From Streptomyces rubellomurinus (GTDB lineage: Bacteria > Actinomycetota > Actinomycetes > Streptomycetales > Streptomycetaceae), in NCBI RefSeq assembly GCF_000961885.1, contig NZ_JZKH01000034.1:16201-80200 (forward strand): a stretch of DNA of 64,000 nucleotides, in the 5' to 3' direction. Made by a program: the position numbers and the translations under genes. Below, piece by piece: positions 27,040 to 35,110 of the stretch. How positions within the stretch are numbered: position 1 is the stretch's first letter; the number at the start of each line of letters is the position of its first letter. A model generated the notes under the pieces. It saw nothing but the letters and a program-made list of their open reading frames with translations, had not been told where the DNA came from and did no database searches.

Positions 27040-28341
27040 GTGGAGCAGACTTTCGCAAGGAGCGTCCCCGGACCCGGCATCGCCGAGGGTGCGGTGGCCG
27101 CCCTCGCCGACGAGACCCTGGACTGGCGGTTCAAGGCCGCTCCGCCGCAGTCCTGGGGGCACACCGTCCGGGACTGGCTCGCCACCGGGCCGACCCTCGG
27201 CGACCTCGGCACCCCGCTGCTCACCCTCGACGCCGCCGCCCTCGACCACAACCTGCGCACCATGGCCGACTGGTGCGCCTCCGCCGGCGTCGCGCTCGCC
27301 CCGCACGGCAAGACCACCATGGCCCCTGCCCTCTGGCAGGCCCAACTGGCCGCCGGCGCCCACGGCATCACCCTCGCCAACCTCCCGCAGGTGCGCGTCG
27401 CCCGGGCCTTCGGGGTGCGGCGCATCCTGCTCGCCAACACCCTGCTCGACCCGGCCGGGCTGGCCTGGCTCGCCGCCGAACTCGCCGCCGACCCGGCCTT
27501 CGCCTTCGTCTCCTGGGTCGACTCCACCGAGAGCGTGCGGCTGATGGACGAGGCGCTGCGCGCCGCCGGCGCCGAACGGCCGGTCGAGGTGCTGGTCGAA
27601 CTCGGCGGCCCCGGCGGGCGGACCGGCGCCCGGGGCGTCGACGCGGCCGTCGAGATCGCCGCCGCCGTCCTGCGCGCCCCCACCCTGCGGCTCGCGGGCG
27701 TCGGCGGCTACGAGGGCGCGCTCGCCCACGACGCCGAACCGGACGCGCTCGCCGCCGTCCGCGGCTACCTCACGTCCCTCGGCGAACTCCACGGCCGGCT
27801 CGCCCGCGCCTACCCCGACGACGCGCCACCGGTCGTCACCGCCGGCGGCAGCGCCTACTTCGACCTGGTCGTCGAGGAGACGGCCGGCCTGCCGGAGGCC
27901 CTGGTGGTGCTCCGCTCCGGCGCCTACCTCGCCCACGACGACGGCTTCTACCGCGGCGTCTCGCCGTTCGCCCGCGGCACCGGACGGGCGCCGCTGCGCA
28001 GCGCGCTGCACGGCTGGGCCCGGGTGGCCTCCCGGCCCGAACCGCAACTCGCGCTGCTGGACGCCGGCAAGCGCGACCTGCCCTTCGACGAGGGCCTGCC
28101 CGAACCGCAACAGGTGCGCGGCGGAGCCGAGTTGACCGGGACGACGGCCCGGATCACCGCCCTCAACGACCAGCACGCCTTCCTGCGCGACGCCGGCGAC
28201 CTCGCGCCGGTCGGCGCGGTGCTGCGGCTCGGCGTCTCGCACCCGTGCACGGCCTTCGACAAGTGGACGGCGATCCCGGTGCTGGACAGCGCCGACGCCG
28301 CCGAGCCGAAGGTCACCGGCCTGGTCAGGACGTTCTTCTGA
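27040..28341 (+). CDS. PLP-dependent amino acid/aminosugar-acid deaminase (D-serine dehydratase-like)
   Basis: A 433-residue fold-type III PLP enzyme. The PLP lysine is K91 in A-P-H-G-K-T-T-M-A, G-G-S and the A-Y-L-A-H-D-D-G segment line the barrel, and the C-terminal S-H-P-C-T-A-F motif (near 400) is the DSD1-type zinc site. Annotated relatives act on D-serine, D-threonine or D-glucosaminate. Given the kinase and aldolase around it, deamination of D-glucosaminate to KDG is the reading I prefer. GTG 27040 follows GAGGGAGAG; the upstream ATG at 26989 lies inside the operator and is rejected. Stop overlaps the next start (ATGA-type, 28341). Confidence 0.82.
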   Translation: MEQTFARSVPGPGIAEGAVAALADETLDWRFKAAPPQSWGHTVRDWLATGPTLGDLGTPLLTLDAAALDHNLRTMADWCASAGVALAPHGKTTMAPALWQAQLAAGAHGITLANLPQVRVARAFGVRRILLANTLLDPAGLAWLAAELAADPAFAFVSWVDSTESVRLMDEALRAAGAERPVEVLVELGGPGGRTGARGVDAAVEIAAAVLRAPTLRLAGVGGYEGALAHDAEPDALAAVRGYLTSLGELHGRLARAYPDDAPPVVTAGGSAYFDLVVEETAGLPEALVVLRSGAYLAHDDGFYRGVSPFARGTGRAPLRSALHGWARVASRPEPQLALLDAGKRDLPFDEGLPEPQQVRGGAELTGTTARITALNDQHAFLRDAGDLAPVGAVLRLGVSHPCTAFDKWTAIPVLDSADAAEPKVTGLVRTFF

Positions 28342-29978
28342 TGGCGGACGGGGAGAGAATCGGCGCGGGTGTCGGGGAGGACACCGTCTTCAAGGGCGCG
28401 ACGGTCGTCGACGGCACCGGGGCGCCGCGCCGCCGGGCCGACGTGCGGATCGCGGGCGGCCTGATCGCCGAGATCGGGTCGGGGCTGGGCGGGCCGTCCG
28501 TGGTGGACGCGGACGGGCTCGTCCTCGCCCCCGGGTTCATCGACATGCACGCCCACTCCGACCTCGCACTGCTCCTCGAACCCGAGCACCCGGCCAAGGT
28601 CACCCAGGGCGTCACCTGCGAGGTGCTCGGCCAGGACGGCCTCTCGTACGCCCCGGTGGACGACACCACGCTGCCCGCGCTGCGCCGTCAACTGGCGGGC
28701 TGGAACGGCGATCCGGCGGGCTTCGACTGGGACTGGCGCGGGGTCGCCGGCTACCTGGACCGGCTCGACCGCACCGGGCCGGCCGTCAACGCCTGCTACC
28801 TCGTCCCGCACGGAACGCTGCGGATGCTCGCCATGGGCTGGGCCGACCGGGCGCCGAGCCCGGCCGAACTCGACCGGATGCGCCAGCACTTGGCGCAGGG
28901 GCTGCTGGACGGCGCGGTCGGCATGTCCAGCGGCCTCAGCTACACGCCGGGGATGTACGCGGACACCGCCGAACTGGTCGACCTGTGCACCGTCGTCGCG
29001 GCCTACGGGGGCTTCCACGCGCCGCACCAGCGCTCGTACGGCGAGGGCGCGTTGGCCGGCTACGCGGAGATGGTGGAGATCGCCCGGCGGTCCGGCTGCG
29101 GGCTGCACCTGACCCACGCCACGATGAACTTCGGTGTCAACCGGGGCCGGGCCGGAGAGCTGCTGGCGCTGGTCGACGCGGCGCTCGCCGAGGGCGTCGA
29201 CCTCACCCTGGACAGCTACCCGTACCTGCCCGGCTCCACCACCCTGGCCGCCCTGCTGCCCAGTTGGGCGGGCGAGGGCGGGCCGGCGGCGACCCTGGCC
29301 CGGCTCGCCGACCCGGCGGTGCGCGAGCGGATCCGGTACGCGATGGAGGAGCGGGGCAGCGACGGCTGCCACGGCGTCGTCGCCGACTGGGCCACCGTCC
29401 AGGTGTCCGGGGTGGGTTCGGCGGAGCTGGCGGGCGCGGTCGGTCGGACCGTCGCCGAACTCGCCGCCGAGCAGGGGCGCGGCGGCACCGAGGTCTTCCT
29501 CGACCTGCTGGTCCGGGACGAGTTGGCCACCACGATCCTGCAGCACGTCGGGCACGAGGAGAACGTCCGCGCGATCATGCGGCACCCCGCGCACACCGCG
29601 GGCAGCGACGGCCTGCTCGTCGGTGCCCGCCCGCACCCGCGCGCCTGGGGCACCTTCCCCCGCTACCTCGGCCGCTACAGCCGGGAGTCGGGCGTGCTGA
29701 CGCTGGAGGAGGCGGTCGCCCGGATGACCGGCCGCCCGGCCGCCCGGCTGGGGCTGCACGGGCGCGGCCGGATCGCCCCCGGGCACCACGCGGACCTGGT
29801 GCTCTTCGACCCGGACCTGGTCCGGGACGCCGCGACCTTCGAACACCCCCGGCTGCCCGCCGAGGGCATCGCGTACGTGTACGTCAACGGCATCGCCGTC
29901 GTCCGGCAGGGCCGCACCACGGGCGCCCGCCCGGGGCGCGCCCTGCGCCGCACCGACCGAGGGGTCATGGCCCTGTGA
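28341..29978 (+). CDS. N-acyl-D-amino-acid deacylase (amidohydrolase)
   Basis: A 545-residue amidohydrolase-fold enzyme of the D-aminoacylase group. The metal motif H-A-H is in F-I-D-M-H-A-H-S-D near residue 70, then the carboxylated-Cys/Lys loop region C-E-V-L-G-Q-D-G, histidines in H-L-T-H-A-T, and the catalytic Asp in T-A-G-S-D-G-L-L. The family removes acyl groups from N-acyl-D-amino acids; members in chitin-oxidation loci deacetylate N-acetylglucosaminate. The ATG overlaps the deaminase stop by one base, and the stop overlaps the aldolase GTG, so all three are co-translated. Confidence 0.88.
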   Translation: MADGERIGAGVGEDTVFKGATVVDGTGAPRRRADVRIAGGLIAEIGSGLGGPSVVDADGLVLAPGFIDMHAHSDLALLLEPEHPAKVTQGVTCEVLGQDGLSYAPVDDTTLPALRRQLAGWNGDPAGFDWDWRGVAGYLDRLDRTGPAVNACYLVPHGTLRMLAMGWADRAPSPAELDRMRQHLAQGLLDGAVGMSSGLSYTPGMYADTAELVDLCTVVAAYGGFHAPHQRSYGEGALAGYAEMVEIARRSGCGLHLTHATMNFGVNRGRAGELLALVDAALAEGVDLTLDSYPYLPGSTTLAALLPSWAGEGGPAATLARLADPAVRERIRYAMEERGSDGCHGVVADWATVQVSGVGSAELAGAVGRTVAELAAEQGRGGTEVFLDLLVRDELATTILQHVGHEENVRAIMRHPAHTAGSDGLLVGARPHPRAWGTFPRYLGRYSRESGVLTLEEAVARMTGRPAARLGLHGRGRIAPGHHADLVLFDPDLVRDAATFEHPRLPAEGIAYVYVNGIAVVRQGRTTGARPGRALRRTDRGVMAL

Positions 29979-30694
29979 ACGCTCCGCCTGTCCGTTCGTC
30001 GCCTGTCCGTTCGTCGCCTGTCAATGCGCCGCCCGTCAATGCGCCGTCCGAGCAGGGGACTTCGGCCGACTTCCGGGCCGAGCTGCGGGCCGGTACCGGG
30101 CCGGTGATCGCGGTGGTCCGTGCGCCCCGGATACCGGACGCCGCCGCGCTGTGCGCCGCGCTCGCCGAAGGCGGCATCGGCTTCACCGAACTCACCTTCA
30201 CCACACCGGATGTGACGACCCATCTGGAGCGGGCCGCGCAGGCCGGCCGGCGGGTCGGCGTCGGGACGGTGCTCACCGCCGAGCAGGCCGAGCGCGGGAT
30301 CGCCGCCGGGGCGTCCTTCCTGGTCACGCCCGGCTGCCGGCCCGAGGTGGCGCGGGCGGCACGGGCCGCCGGGGTGCCGGTGGTGCTCGGGGCGCTCACC
30401 CCGACCGAGGTGGCGCACGCGGTGGACCTCGGGGCCGCCGCCGTGAAGATCTTCCCCGCCCGGGCCTTCGGCCCCGGCTACTTCAAGGACCTGCGCGGCC
30501 CGTACCCGCAGGTGCCGCTGGTCGCCTCGGGCGGGGTGAACGCGGGCAACGCGGCCGAGTTCCTGCGGCAGGGCGCGCTCGCCGTGTGCGCGGGCACGGA
30601 CGTGGTGCCGCCGGAGGCGGTGGCGGCGGGGGACTGGGCGGAGATCACCCGGCGGGCCCGGGCGTTCACGGCGGCCTGCGCGGTTCGGGAGTAG
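29975..30694 (+). CDS. eda: 2-dehydro-3-deoxy-phosphogluconate (KDPG) / 4-hydroxy-2-oxoglutarate aldolase
   Basis: A class I aldolase of 239 residues, about 205 of them the TIM barrel. Key motifs are G-I-G-F-T-E-L-T-F-T (catalytic Glu near 70), G-V-G-T-V-L-T near 92, and the Schiff-base lysine at about 158 in A-V-K-I-F-P-A. It splits KDPG to pyruvate and glyceraldehyde-3-phosphate. The GTG at 29975 overlaps the previous stop (GTGA). The first 25 residues are an unusual tandem pentapeptide repeat; an internal start near residue 30 would yield a normal-length enzyme, so the true start is not certain. Confidence 0.88.
   Translation: MNAPPVRSSPVRSSPVNAPPVNAPSEQGTSADFRAELRAGTGPVIAVVRAPRIPDAAALCAALAEGGIGFTELTFTTPDVTTHLERAAQAGRRVGVGTVLTAEQAERGIAAGASFLVTPGCRPEVARAARAAGVPVVLGALTPTEVAHAVDLGAAAVKIFPARAFGPGYFKDLRGPYPQVPLVASGGVNAGNAAEFLRQGALAVCAGTDVVPPEAVAAGDWAEITRRARAFTAACAVRE
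29987..30046. repeat. 15-bp tandem repeat in the 5' end of the aldolase gene
   Basis: Four 15-bp units in frame: two identical copies encoding PVRSS (29987-30016) and two near-identical copies encoding PVNAP (30017-30046). Expansion at the start codon side lengthens the protein N-terminus. Confidence 0.8.
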
Positions 30695-30816
30695 GCGGGC
30701 CTGTCGCTTGGGCGGCGGACTGTCGGGGTGGGCGGGATTGGACGAGAATCGGGGGCATCCGGCTCAGCCCCGAGCTTCAGCCCCCAGGCCCAGGACCCGG
30801 CAGGAGGACCCACCCC

Positions 30817-32403
30817 ATGACCTCGACCCGCCCCGGCCCCCACTGGCTCGCCGACGCCGTCCTCTACCAGATCTACCCGCAGAGCTTCGCGGACTCGGAC
30901 GGCGACGGCATCGGCGACTTCGCGGGCATCGCCGAGCACCTGGACCACCTCGCCTGGCTCGGCGTCGACACGGTCTGGCTCAACCCCTGCTTCGCCTCGC
31001 CGTTCCGCGACGCGGGCTACGACATCACCGACTACCTCGCCGCCGCCCCGCGCTACGGCGACACCGAAGGCCTGGTCGCGCTGGTCGAGGCCGCCCGCGG
31101 CCGGGGCATCCGGGTGCTGCTGGACCTCGTCGCCGGCCACACCTCCGACCGCCACCCCTGGTTCCTGGCCTCCGCCGAGGACCCGTCCGACCACCGGTAC
31201 ATCTGGTCCGACCGGCAGGTGGACGGCTTCGTCGCCTCGCCCGGTGCCCGCCCCGGCTGGTACCGGCCGAACTTCTTCGACTGCCAGCCCGCGCTCAACT
31301 TCGGCTACGCGCGCAGCAGTTCGGAGGAGCCCTGGCGCCAGCCGGTGGACGCCGAGGGCCCGCGCGCCAACCGGGCCGCGCTGCGCGGGATCATGGCGCA
31401 CTGGCTCGGCCTCGGCGTGGCCGGCTTCCGGGTCGACATGGCGTACTCGCTGGTCAAGGACGACCCGGACAAGGCGGAGACCGCCAAGCTCTGGACCGAG
31501 ACCCGCGACTGGCTGGACCGCACCCACCCCGAGGCGGCGCTGTTCGCCGAGTGGGGCGACCCGGCCGCCGCCGTCGCCGCCGGCTTCCACGCCGACTTCT
31601 TCCTGCACTTCGGCGGCGCCGACCACGGCCTGCCGCTGCGCTCGCTGTGGAACAACAACGGCGGGACGGTCGAGGAGTTCTGGCGCCAGGACGCCTGCTA
31701 CTTCGAGGCCGAGGGGCGCGGCACCCCGCAGCCCTTCCTGGACGCCTGGCGCTCGGCGGCCGAACTCACCAGCGGCGACGGGCAGATCGTGCTGCCCACC
31801 GCCAACCACGACTTCTCCCGGCTCGCCACCGGCCCGCGCACCGCCGAGCAACTGGCCCCCGCCTTCGCCTTCCTGCTCACCTGGCCGACCCTGCCGGCGA
31901 TCTACTACGGCGACGAGATCGGCATGCGCTACCTGCCCGGGCTGCCGGACGTCGAGGGCAGCGTGCTCGGCCCGCGCTTCAACCGGGCCGGCTCGCGCAC
32001 CCCGATGCAGTGGGCGCCCGGCCCGACCGCCGGCTTCTCCGCCGCCCCGGCCGAGCGGCTGTACCTGCCGGTCGACCCGGACCCGCACCGCCCGGACGTG
32101 CTCTCCCAGCGCGCCGACCCGACCTCGCTGCTGCACACCGTTCGCCGCCTGATCGCGCTGCGCCGGGCGCACCCGGGGCTGGGCTCCGCCGGCTCGGTGG
32201 ACGTCCGGCACGCCGGGTACCCGCTGGTGTACACCCGGGACGGGCGGTACCTGGTGGCGGTGAACCCGCGCCGGGAGCCGGGCGCGGTGCGGCTGCCGGA
32301 GGGCGGCGGAGCCGTCCGGCCGCTGGAGGCGCAGGGGGTGCGGGTGGCGGACGGCGAGCTGCGGGCGGACGGGTTCTCGTACGGGGTGTTCGAGCTGGGC
32401 TGA
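30817..32403 (+). CDS. GH13 alpha-glucosidase / alpha-amylase family enzyme
   Basis: A 528-residue cytoplasmic GH13 enzyme. It opens with A-V-L-Y-Q-I-Y-P-Q-S-F-A-D-S-D-G-D-G. Region II F-R-V-D-M-A carries the nucleophile Asp near 208, region III L-F-A-E-W-G the acid Glu near 246, and region IV T-A-N-H-D-F the third Asp near 330. An Ig-like C-terminal domain follows. Oligo-1,6-glucosidases and trehalose synthases share this opening, so maltooligosaccharide or related substrates are likely. It has its own CAGGAGGACC site 122 bases after the aldolase and may or may not belong to that operon. Confidence 0.87.
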   Translation: MTSTRPGPHWLADAVLYQIYPQSFADSDGDGIGDFAGIAEHLDHLAWLGVDTVWLNPCFASPFRDAGYDITDYLAAAPRYGDTEGLVALVEAARGRGIRVLLDLVAGHTSDRHPWFLASAEDPSDHRYIWSDRQVDGFVASPGARPGWYRPNFFDCQPALNFGYARSSSEEPWRQPVDAEGPRANRAALRGIMAHWLGLGVAGFRVDMAYSLVKDDPDKAETAKLWTETRDWLDRTHPEAALFAEWGDPAAAVAAGFHADFFLHFGGADHGLPLRSLWNNNGGTVEEFWRQDACYFEAEGRGTPQPFLDAWRSAAELTSGDGQIVLPTANHDFSRLATGPRTAEQLAPAFAFLLTWPTLPAIYYGDEIGMRYLPGLPDVEGSVLGPRFNRAGSRTPMQWAPGPTAGFSAAPAERLYLPVDPDPHRPDVLSQRADPTSLLHTVRRLIALRRAHPGLGSAGSVDVRHAGYPLVYTRDGRYLVAVNPRREPGAVRLPEGGGAVRPLEAQGVRVADGELRADGFSYGVFELG

Positions 32404-32439
32404 CGGGCGCCGGGGCGGGAGGGCTGTCCCGCAGTGCCG

Positions 32440-32475
32440 GATAGTTGTAAGCTACATCCATAGATGGTTGCATTT
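32440..32475 (+). promoter_or_regulatory. AT-rich control region with two palindromes
   Basis: In a locally AT-rich gap, TGTA-AGC-TACA (32446-32456) and CCAT-AG-ATGG (32458-32467) are adjacent palindromes, a pattern of MarR/TetR operators. TTGTAA (32445-32450) could be a -35 overlapping the first. No regulator gene is adjacent. Confidence 0.4.
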
Positions 32476-32540
32476 ACCACCCTCATTGGTTGGTTTTGCC
32501 ACCTTGTTTCGAGAGAGCACCGGAGGACGGTACGACCGCC

Positions 32541-33596
32541 ATGAGCAGCACACCCCGGAACCCCGCCGCAGCGCCCACCCTGGGGCACTCGCTCAAGCAC
32601 CTCGCCGTCCACCTGATCACCCCGCTGCTGATGTGCCTCGGCATGGCGCTCGCCTACCAGGGCGCCTTCCATCAGCCCGAGCCGCACCACCTCAAGGTCG
32701 CGGTGGTCGGCACCACCCCGCAGGCGGACGGCCTCGCCCAGGCGATCCGCGCCAAGGCGGGCGACGCGCTCGACGTCCGGACGCTGCCCGACCGGGCCGC
32801 CGCCGAACAGCAGCTGCGCGACCGCGAGCTGGTCGGCGCCTTCGTGCCGGACGCCAGGAGCCCGGAGCTGCTCGTCGCCAAGGGCAACTCGGACACCTCG
32901 GTGGTGGCCGCCACGGCGGTGTTCACCACCGTCACGGACAAGCAGGGCGTGCCGCTGCACGTCACCAACCTCACCCCGCTCGCCGAGGGCGACCCGACCG
33001 GCCAGGGCCTGTTCTTCCTGCTGGTCGCGCTGAGCATCGGCTCGTACGCCAGCGTCGCGGTGATCGGCGCCGCCGGGGCCGCGCTGGCGATGCGGGTCCG
33101 CGTGCTGGTGGGCGTGGCGGTGTCGCTGGTGGTCAGCGTGATCGGGATCGTCACCGCCGGGCCGGTCTTCCACGTCGTCGACCACTCCCACGCCGCCGTG
33201 TGGGCGCTCGGCTGGCTCTACTCCGCGGGCATCGTGCTGATCGGCATCGGCCTGCACAGCTTCCTGAAGCGGTGGACCACGCTCGGGATGATGGTGCTGT
33301 TCGTGATGCTGAACTTCACCTCCTCCGGCGGCATCTACCGGCCCGAGCTGCAGAACGGGTTCTTCGGCACCCTGCACGGCTTCTGGACCGGCGCCGGCTT
33401 CCAGGAGGGCGCGCGCAGCATCCTGTACTTCGACGGCGGCGCCGGCCTCGGCGGGCACGTCGCCACCCTGGTGGTCTGGCTGCTGCTGGGCGGGGCCGTG
33501 GTCGCGGCCGCGGCGCTGTACGAGCGGCGCGGACGCCGCGAGGTGGAGACCGCCGTCGAGGCGGAGGAGGAGATGGAGGAGGCCGTCGCGGTCTAG
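32541..33596 (+). CDS. YhgE/Pip-like ABC-2 type membrane protein
   Basis: A 351-residue membrane protein with one span near residue 30, an extracytoplasmic domain of about 130 residues, then five or six spans, the layout of the YhgE/Pip and ABC-2 permease group. An acidic Glu-rich tail ends the protein. Homologues that begin M-S-S-T-P-R-N-P are common in streptomycetes. Function unknown; export or phage-infection-like envelope roles are guesses. I use ATG 32541 although GGAGG is 14 bases away; an upstream start at 32490 would add 17 unconserved residues. Confidence 0.75.
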   Translation: MSSTPRNPAAAPTLGHSLKHLAVHLITPLLMCLGMALAYQGAFHQPEPHHLKVAVVGTTPQADGLAQAIRAKAGDALDVRTLPDRAAAEQQLRDRELVGAFVPDARSPELLVAKGNSDTSVVAATAVFTTVTDKQGVPLHVTNLTPLAEGDPTGQGLFFLLVALSIGSYASVAVIGAAGAALAMRVRVLVGVAVSLVVSVIGIVTAGPVFHVVDHSHAAVWALGWLYSAGIVLIGIGLHSFLKRWTTLGMMVLFVMLNFTSSGGIYRPELQNGFFGTLHGFWTGAGFQEGARSILYFDGGAGLGGHVATLVVWLLLGGAVVAAAALYERRGRREVETAVEAEEEMEEAVAV

Positions 33597-33632
33597 GCCG
33601 CGGTCCAGGCCGCGGTCCAGGCCGCGGTCCAG
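33597..33632. repeat. 12-bp tandem repeat, three copies
   Basis: GCCGCGGTCCAG occurs three times head to tail directly after the stop codon of the YhgE-like gene; the end of the coding sequence carries a related fourth copy. Confidence 0.85.
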
Positions 33633-33681
33633 GGAGTGCTCCCACCCGGCGCCAGGGCATCGGCACCGGGTGGGGATCGGC

Positions 33682-33718
33682 GGCCCGCGCCCGGCTCCGG
33701 ACAGGCCGGGCGCGGGCC
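33682..33718. terminator. Bidirectional terminator
   Basis: A perfect 14-bp stem (33682-33695 with 33705-33718) and nine-base loop between two convergent genes. Confidence 0.8.
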
Positions 33719-33726
33719 CCTTCGGC

Positions 33727-34461
33727 TCAGCCGACCCGCTTCACCGGCGTCGGCGGCCGGGTGAAGCAGCAGTCCCCGCAGACCCCGGCGTCCGGCCCCA
33801 CCCGGTAGTACAGGCAGCAGCTGCGCCGCCGGAACACCGCGCCGCCGCCCGGGAGTATCCGCAGCGCGCCGGTGCCCGCCAGCGGCGGGCGGGACAGCAG
33901 CTCGGCGGCCAGGTCCCGCGCCGGGCCCGGGGCGTGCGCCTCCAGCACCCGCAGCGAGCCGGCCAGCGCGGAGGCGGCGTTGCCGTCCAGCAGCCGCGCC
34001 GACAGCGGGGCCGCCGCCCGGACGGCTGCCGCCAGCGGCGTCAACTGCCCGACCAGGACGGCCCGGTGGAGCCGGTCGGCGAGCGATCCGGCGGCCGGAT
34101 CGGCGATTGGTTCGGCCTCCGGTGGCGCCCAGAGGTCGATCGGGCCCTGGTCGGGGACCCGCACCCAGGCGTGCTCCAGCGTCGGCACCACCCCCAGCAG
34201 CGCGGCCGCCCCGAGCCCCACCGACCAGAACCGGGCCGCCAGCCCGAGGTGCAGGATCGACGCCGCGACCCGGGGCTCGGCGGTGCCCAGGCGCTGCGCC
34301 ACCACCCGGACGCGGGCGGCCAGCGGTGCGTCCGGGCCGGTGCCGAACAACTCGGGCAGCGGCCGGGAGCCCGGCGGCGGCCCGCCTGGGGAGGTGTCCA
34401 GGGCGAAGTACGGGCCGATGGCGGCGAGCCGGCTGTAGTCGGCCGGCCGGCGGCCGCTCAA
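33727..34461 (-). CDS. FhuF-like (2Fe-2S) siderophore-iron reductase
   Basis: A 244-residue protein of the ferric-siderophore reductase group. The C-terminus has the FhuF-type iron-sulfur ligands C-C, then C-x2-C (S-C-C-L-Y-Y-R and V-C-G-D-C-C-F); the preceding part is the conserved helical domain with the R-F-W-S-V-G-L motif. The cluster delivers an electron to release iron from ferric siderophores in the cytoplasm. The start is TTG 34461 with GGGGAGGG five bases upstream. That TTG overlaps the stop of a small repeat ORF (TTGA), so its translation looks coupled. Confidence 0.85.
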   Translation of the reverse strand: MSGRRPADYSRLAAIGPYFALDTSPGGPPPGSRPLPELFGTGPDAPLAARVRVVAQRLGTAEPRVAASILHLGLAARFWSVGLGAAALLGVVPTLEHAWVRVPDQGPIDLWAPPEAEPIADPAAGSLADRLHRAVLVGQLTPLAAAVRAAAPLSARLLDGNAASALAGSLRVLEAHAPGPARDLAAELLSRPPLAGTGALRILPGGGAVFRRRSCCLYYRVGPDAGVCGDCCFTRPPTPVKRVG

Positions 34462-34583
34462 CGGCCCTCCCCGGCGCGGCGGTTCGTCCCGGCGCGACGG
34501 TCGGAGGGGGTACGGCGGCCGGGCGTCGCGCGGCGGTCGGGCACGGTACGGCGGTCGGACGGGGTGCGGTGCGGTGCGGTCAT
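34458..34583 (-). CDS. Small Arg-rich hexapeptide-repeat ORF coupled to the iron reductase
   Basis: An open frame of 41 residues starting at ATG 34583 with GGAGG six bases upstream and ending at TGA 34458-34460, which overlaps the TTG of the FhuF-like gene. From residue 6 it is six consecutive six-residue units of the form R-x4-R (RTPSDR, RTVPDR, RATPGR, RTPSDR, RAGTNR, RAGEGR), encoded by an 18-bp tandem repeat. I do not recognise the product. Its site, spacing and coupling suggest a real leader peptide, but a repeat expansion without function is possible. Confidence 0.5.
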   Translation of the reverse strand: MTAPHRTPSDRRTVPDRRATPGRRTPSDRRAGTNRRAGEGR

Positions 34584-34959
34584 CGGGCCTCCGGGGGAGC
34601 GTCGGGCGGATGAACGCTACCGTGCCCGACGCCCCGCCGCCGGTGGATCAGCGCTGGTCGTCCTGCCCGCGGCCGCGCCCGCGGTCCCGTCCGCCGTCCA
34701 CACATCACGCGGGTGTTGTCGACGGAGGCGGTGATGTGCCAGGACACCACGACCTCGCGCGAGGCGTCCGAGCCGAACTGCAGGTGCAGCCCGCAGACGC
34801 GCGGCGCGCCGCAGCCGTCAGGCCGCTGCCACAGCAGCGGGGAGGCGGCGGCGGGGGCGGCGGAGAGTCCGGAGAGGGAGACGGCGCCGCCGAGGCCGAG
34901 GTCGGTGGCATCGGCGAGCAGGGCGCGACGGCTGGAGGCGAGGTCCACTGGAAGCGTTC
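34580..34959 (-). pseudogene. Remnant of a purple acid phosphatase (N-terminal fragment)
   Basis: Reading down from about 34950, the frame holds the start of a secreted purple acid phosphatase/metallophosphoesterase: a Leu/Gly/Ala signal region, then P-L-L-W-Q-R-P-D-G-C, G-L-H-L-Q-F-G-S-D-A-S-R-E and V-V-V-S-W-H. Similarity stops near 34705 after N-T-R-V-M, and the remaining codons are unlike the family. All metal ligands are missing. The 5' side ends at the TnpB element, so the gene was cut on both sides. Related full proteins have over 450 residues. Confidence 0.65.
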
Positions 34960-34960
34960 G

Positions 34961-35110
34961 TGACTCCTCCCCCGGCTGAGGCCGGGGGCTTCTCGCTAAC
35001 CCTGGCAGGCGTCGCGACGGACCAGCCCGGCCCGTAGAACGTTGATGGCTCCCACCGTGTCAGCGTGCGCGCAGTGACCGCAGCTAACGCAGTGGAAGGT
35101 CTCCTGTGTG
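34961..35110 (-). ncRNA. Omega-RNA (reRNA) overlapping the tnpB 3' end, guide just beyond
   Basis: TnpB proteins bind an RNA made from the 3' end of their gene and the element's right end. Here the last hairpin (CCCCCGG/CCGGGGG, about 34966-34985) plus the closing GGAGGAGTCAC matches such scaffolds; the flanking bases from 34959 downwards would be the guide. The 5' end is a guess; only the terminal hairpin is seen directly. Confidence 0.55.
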
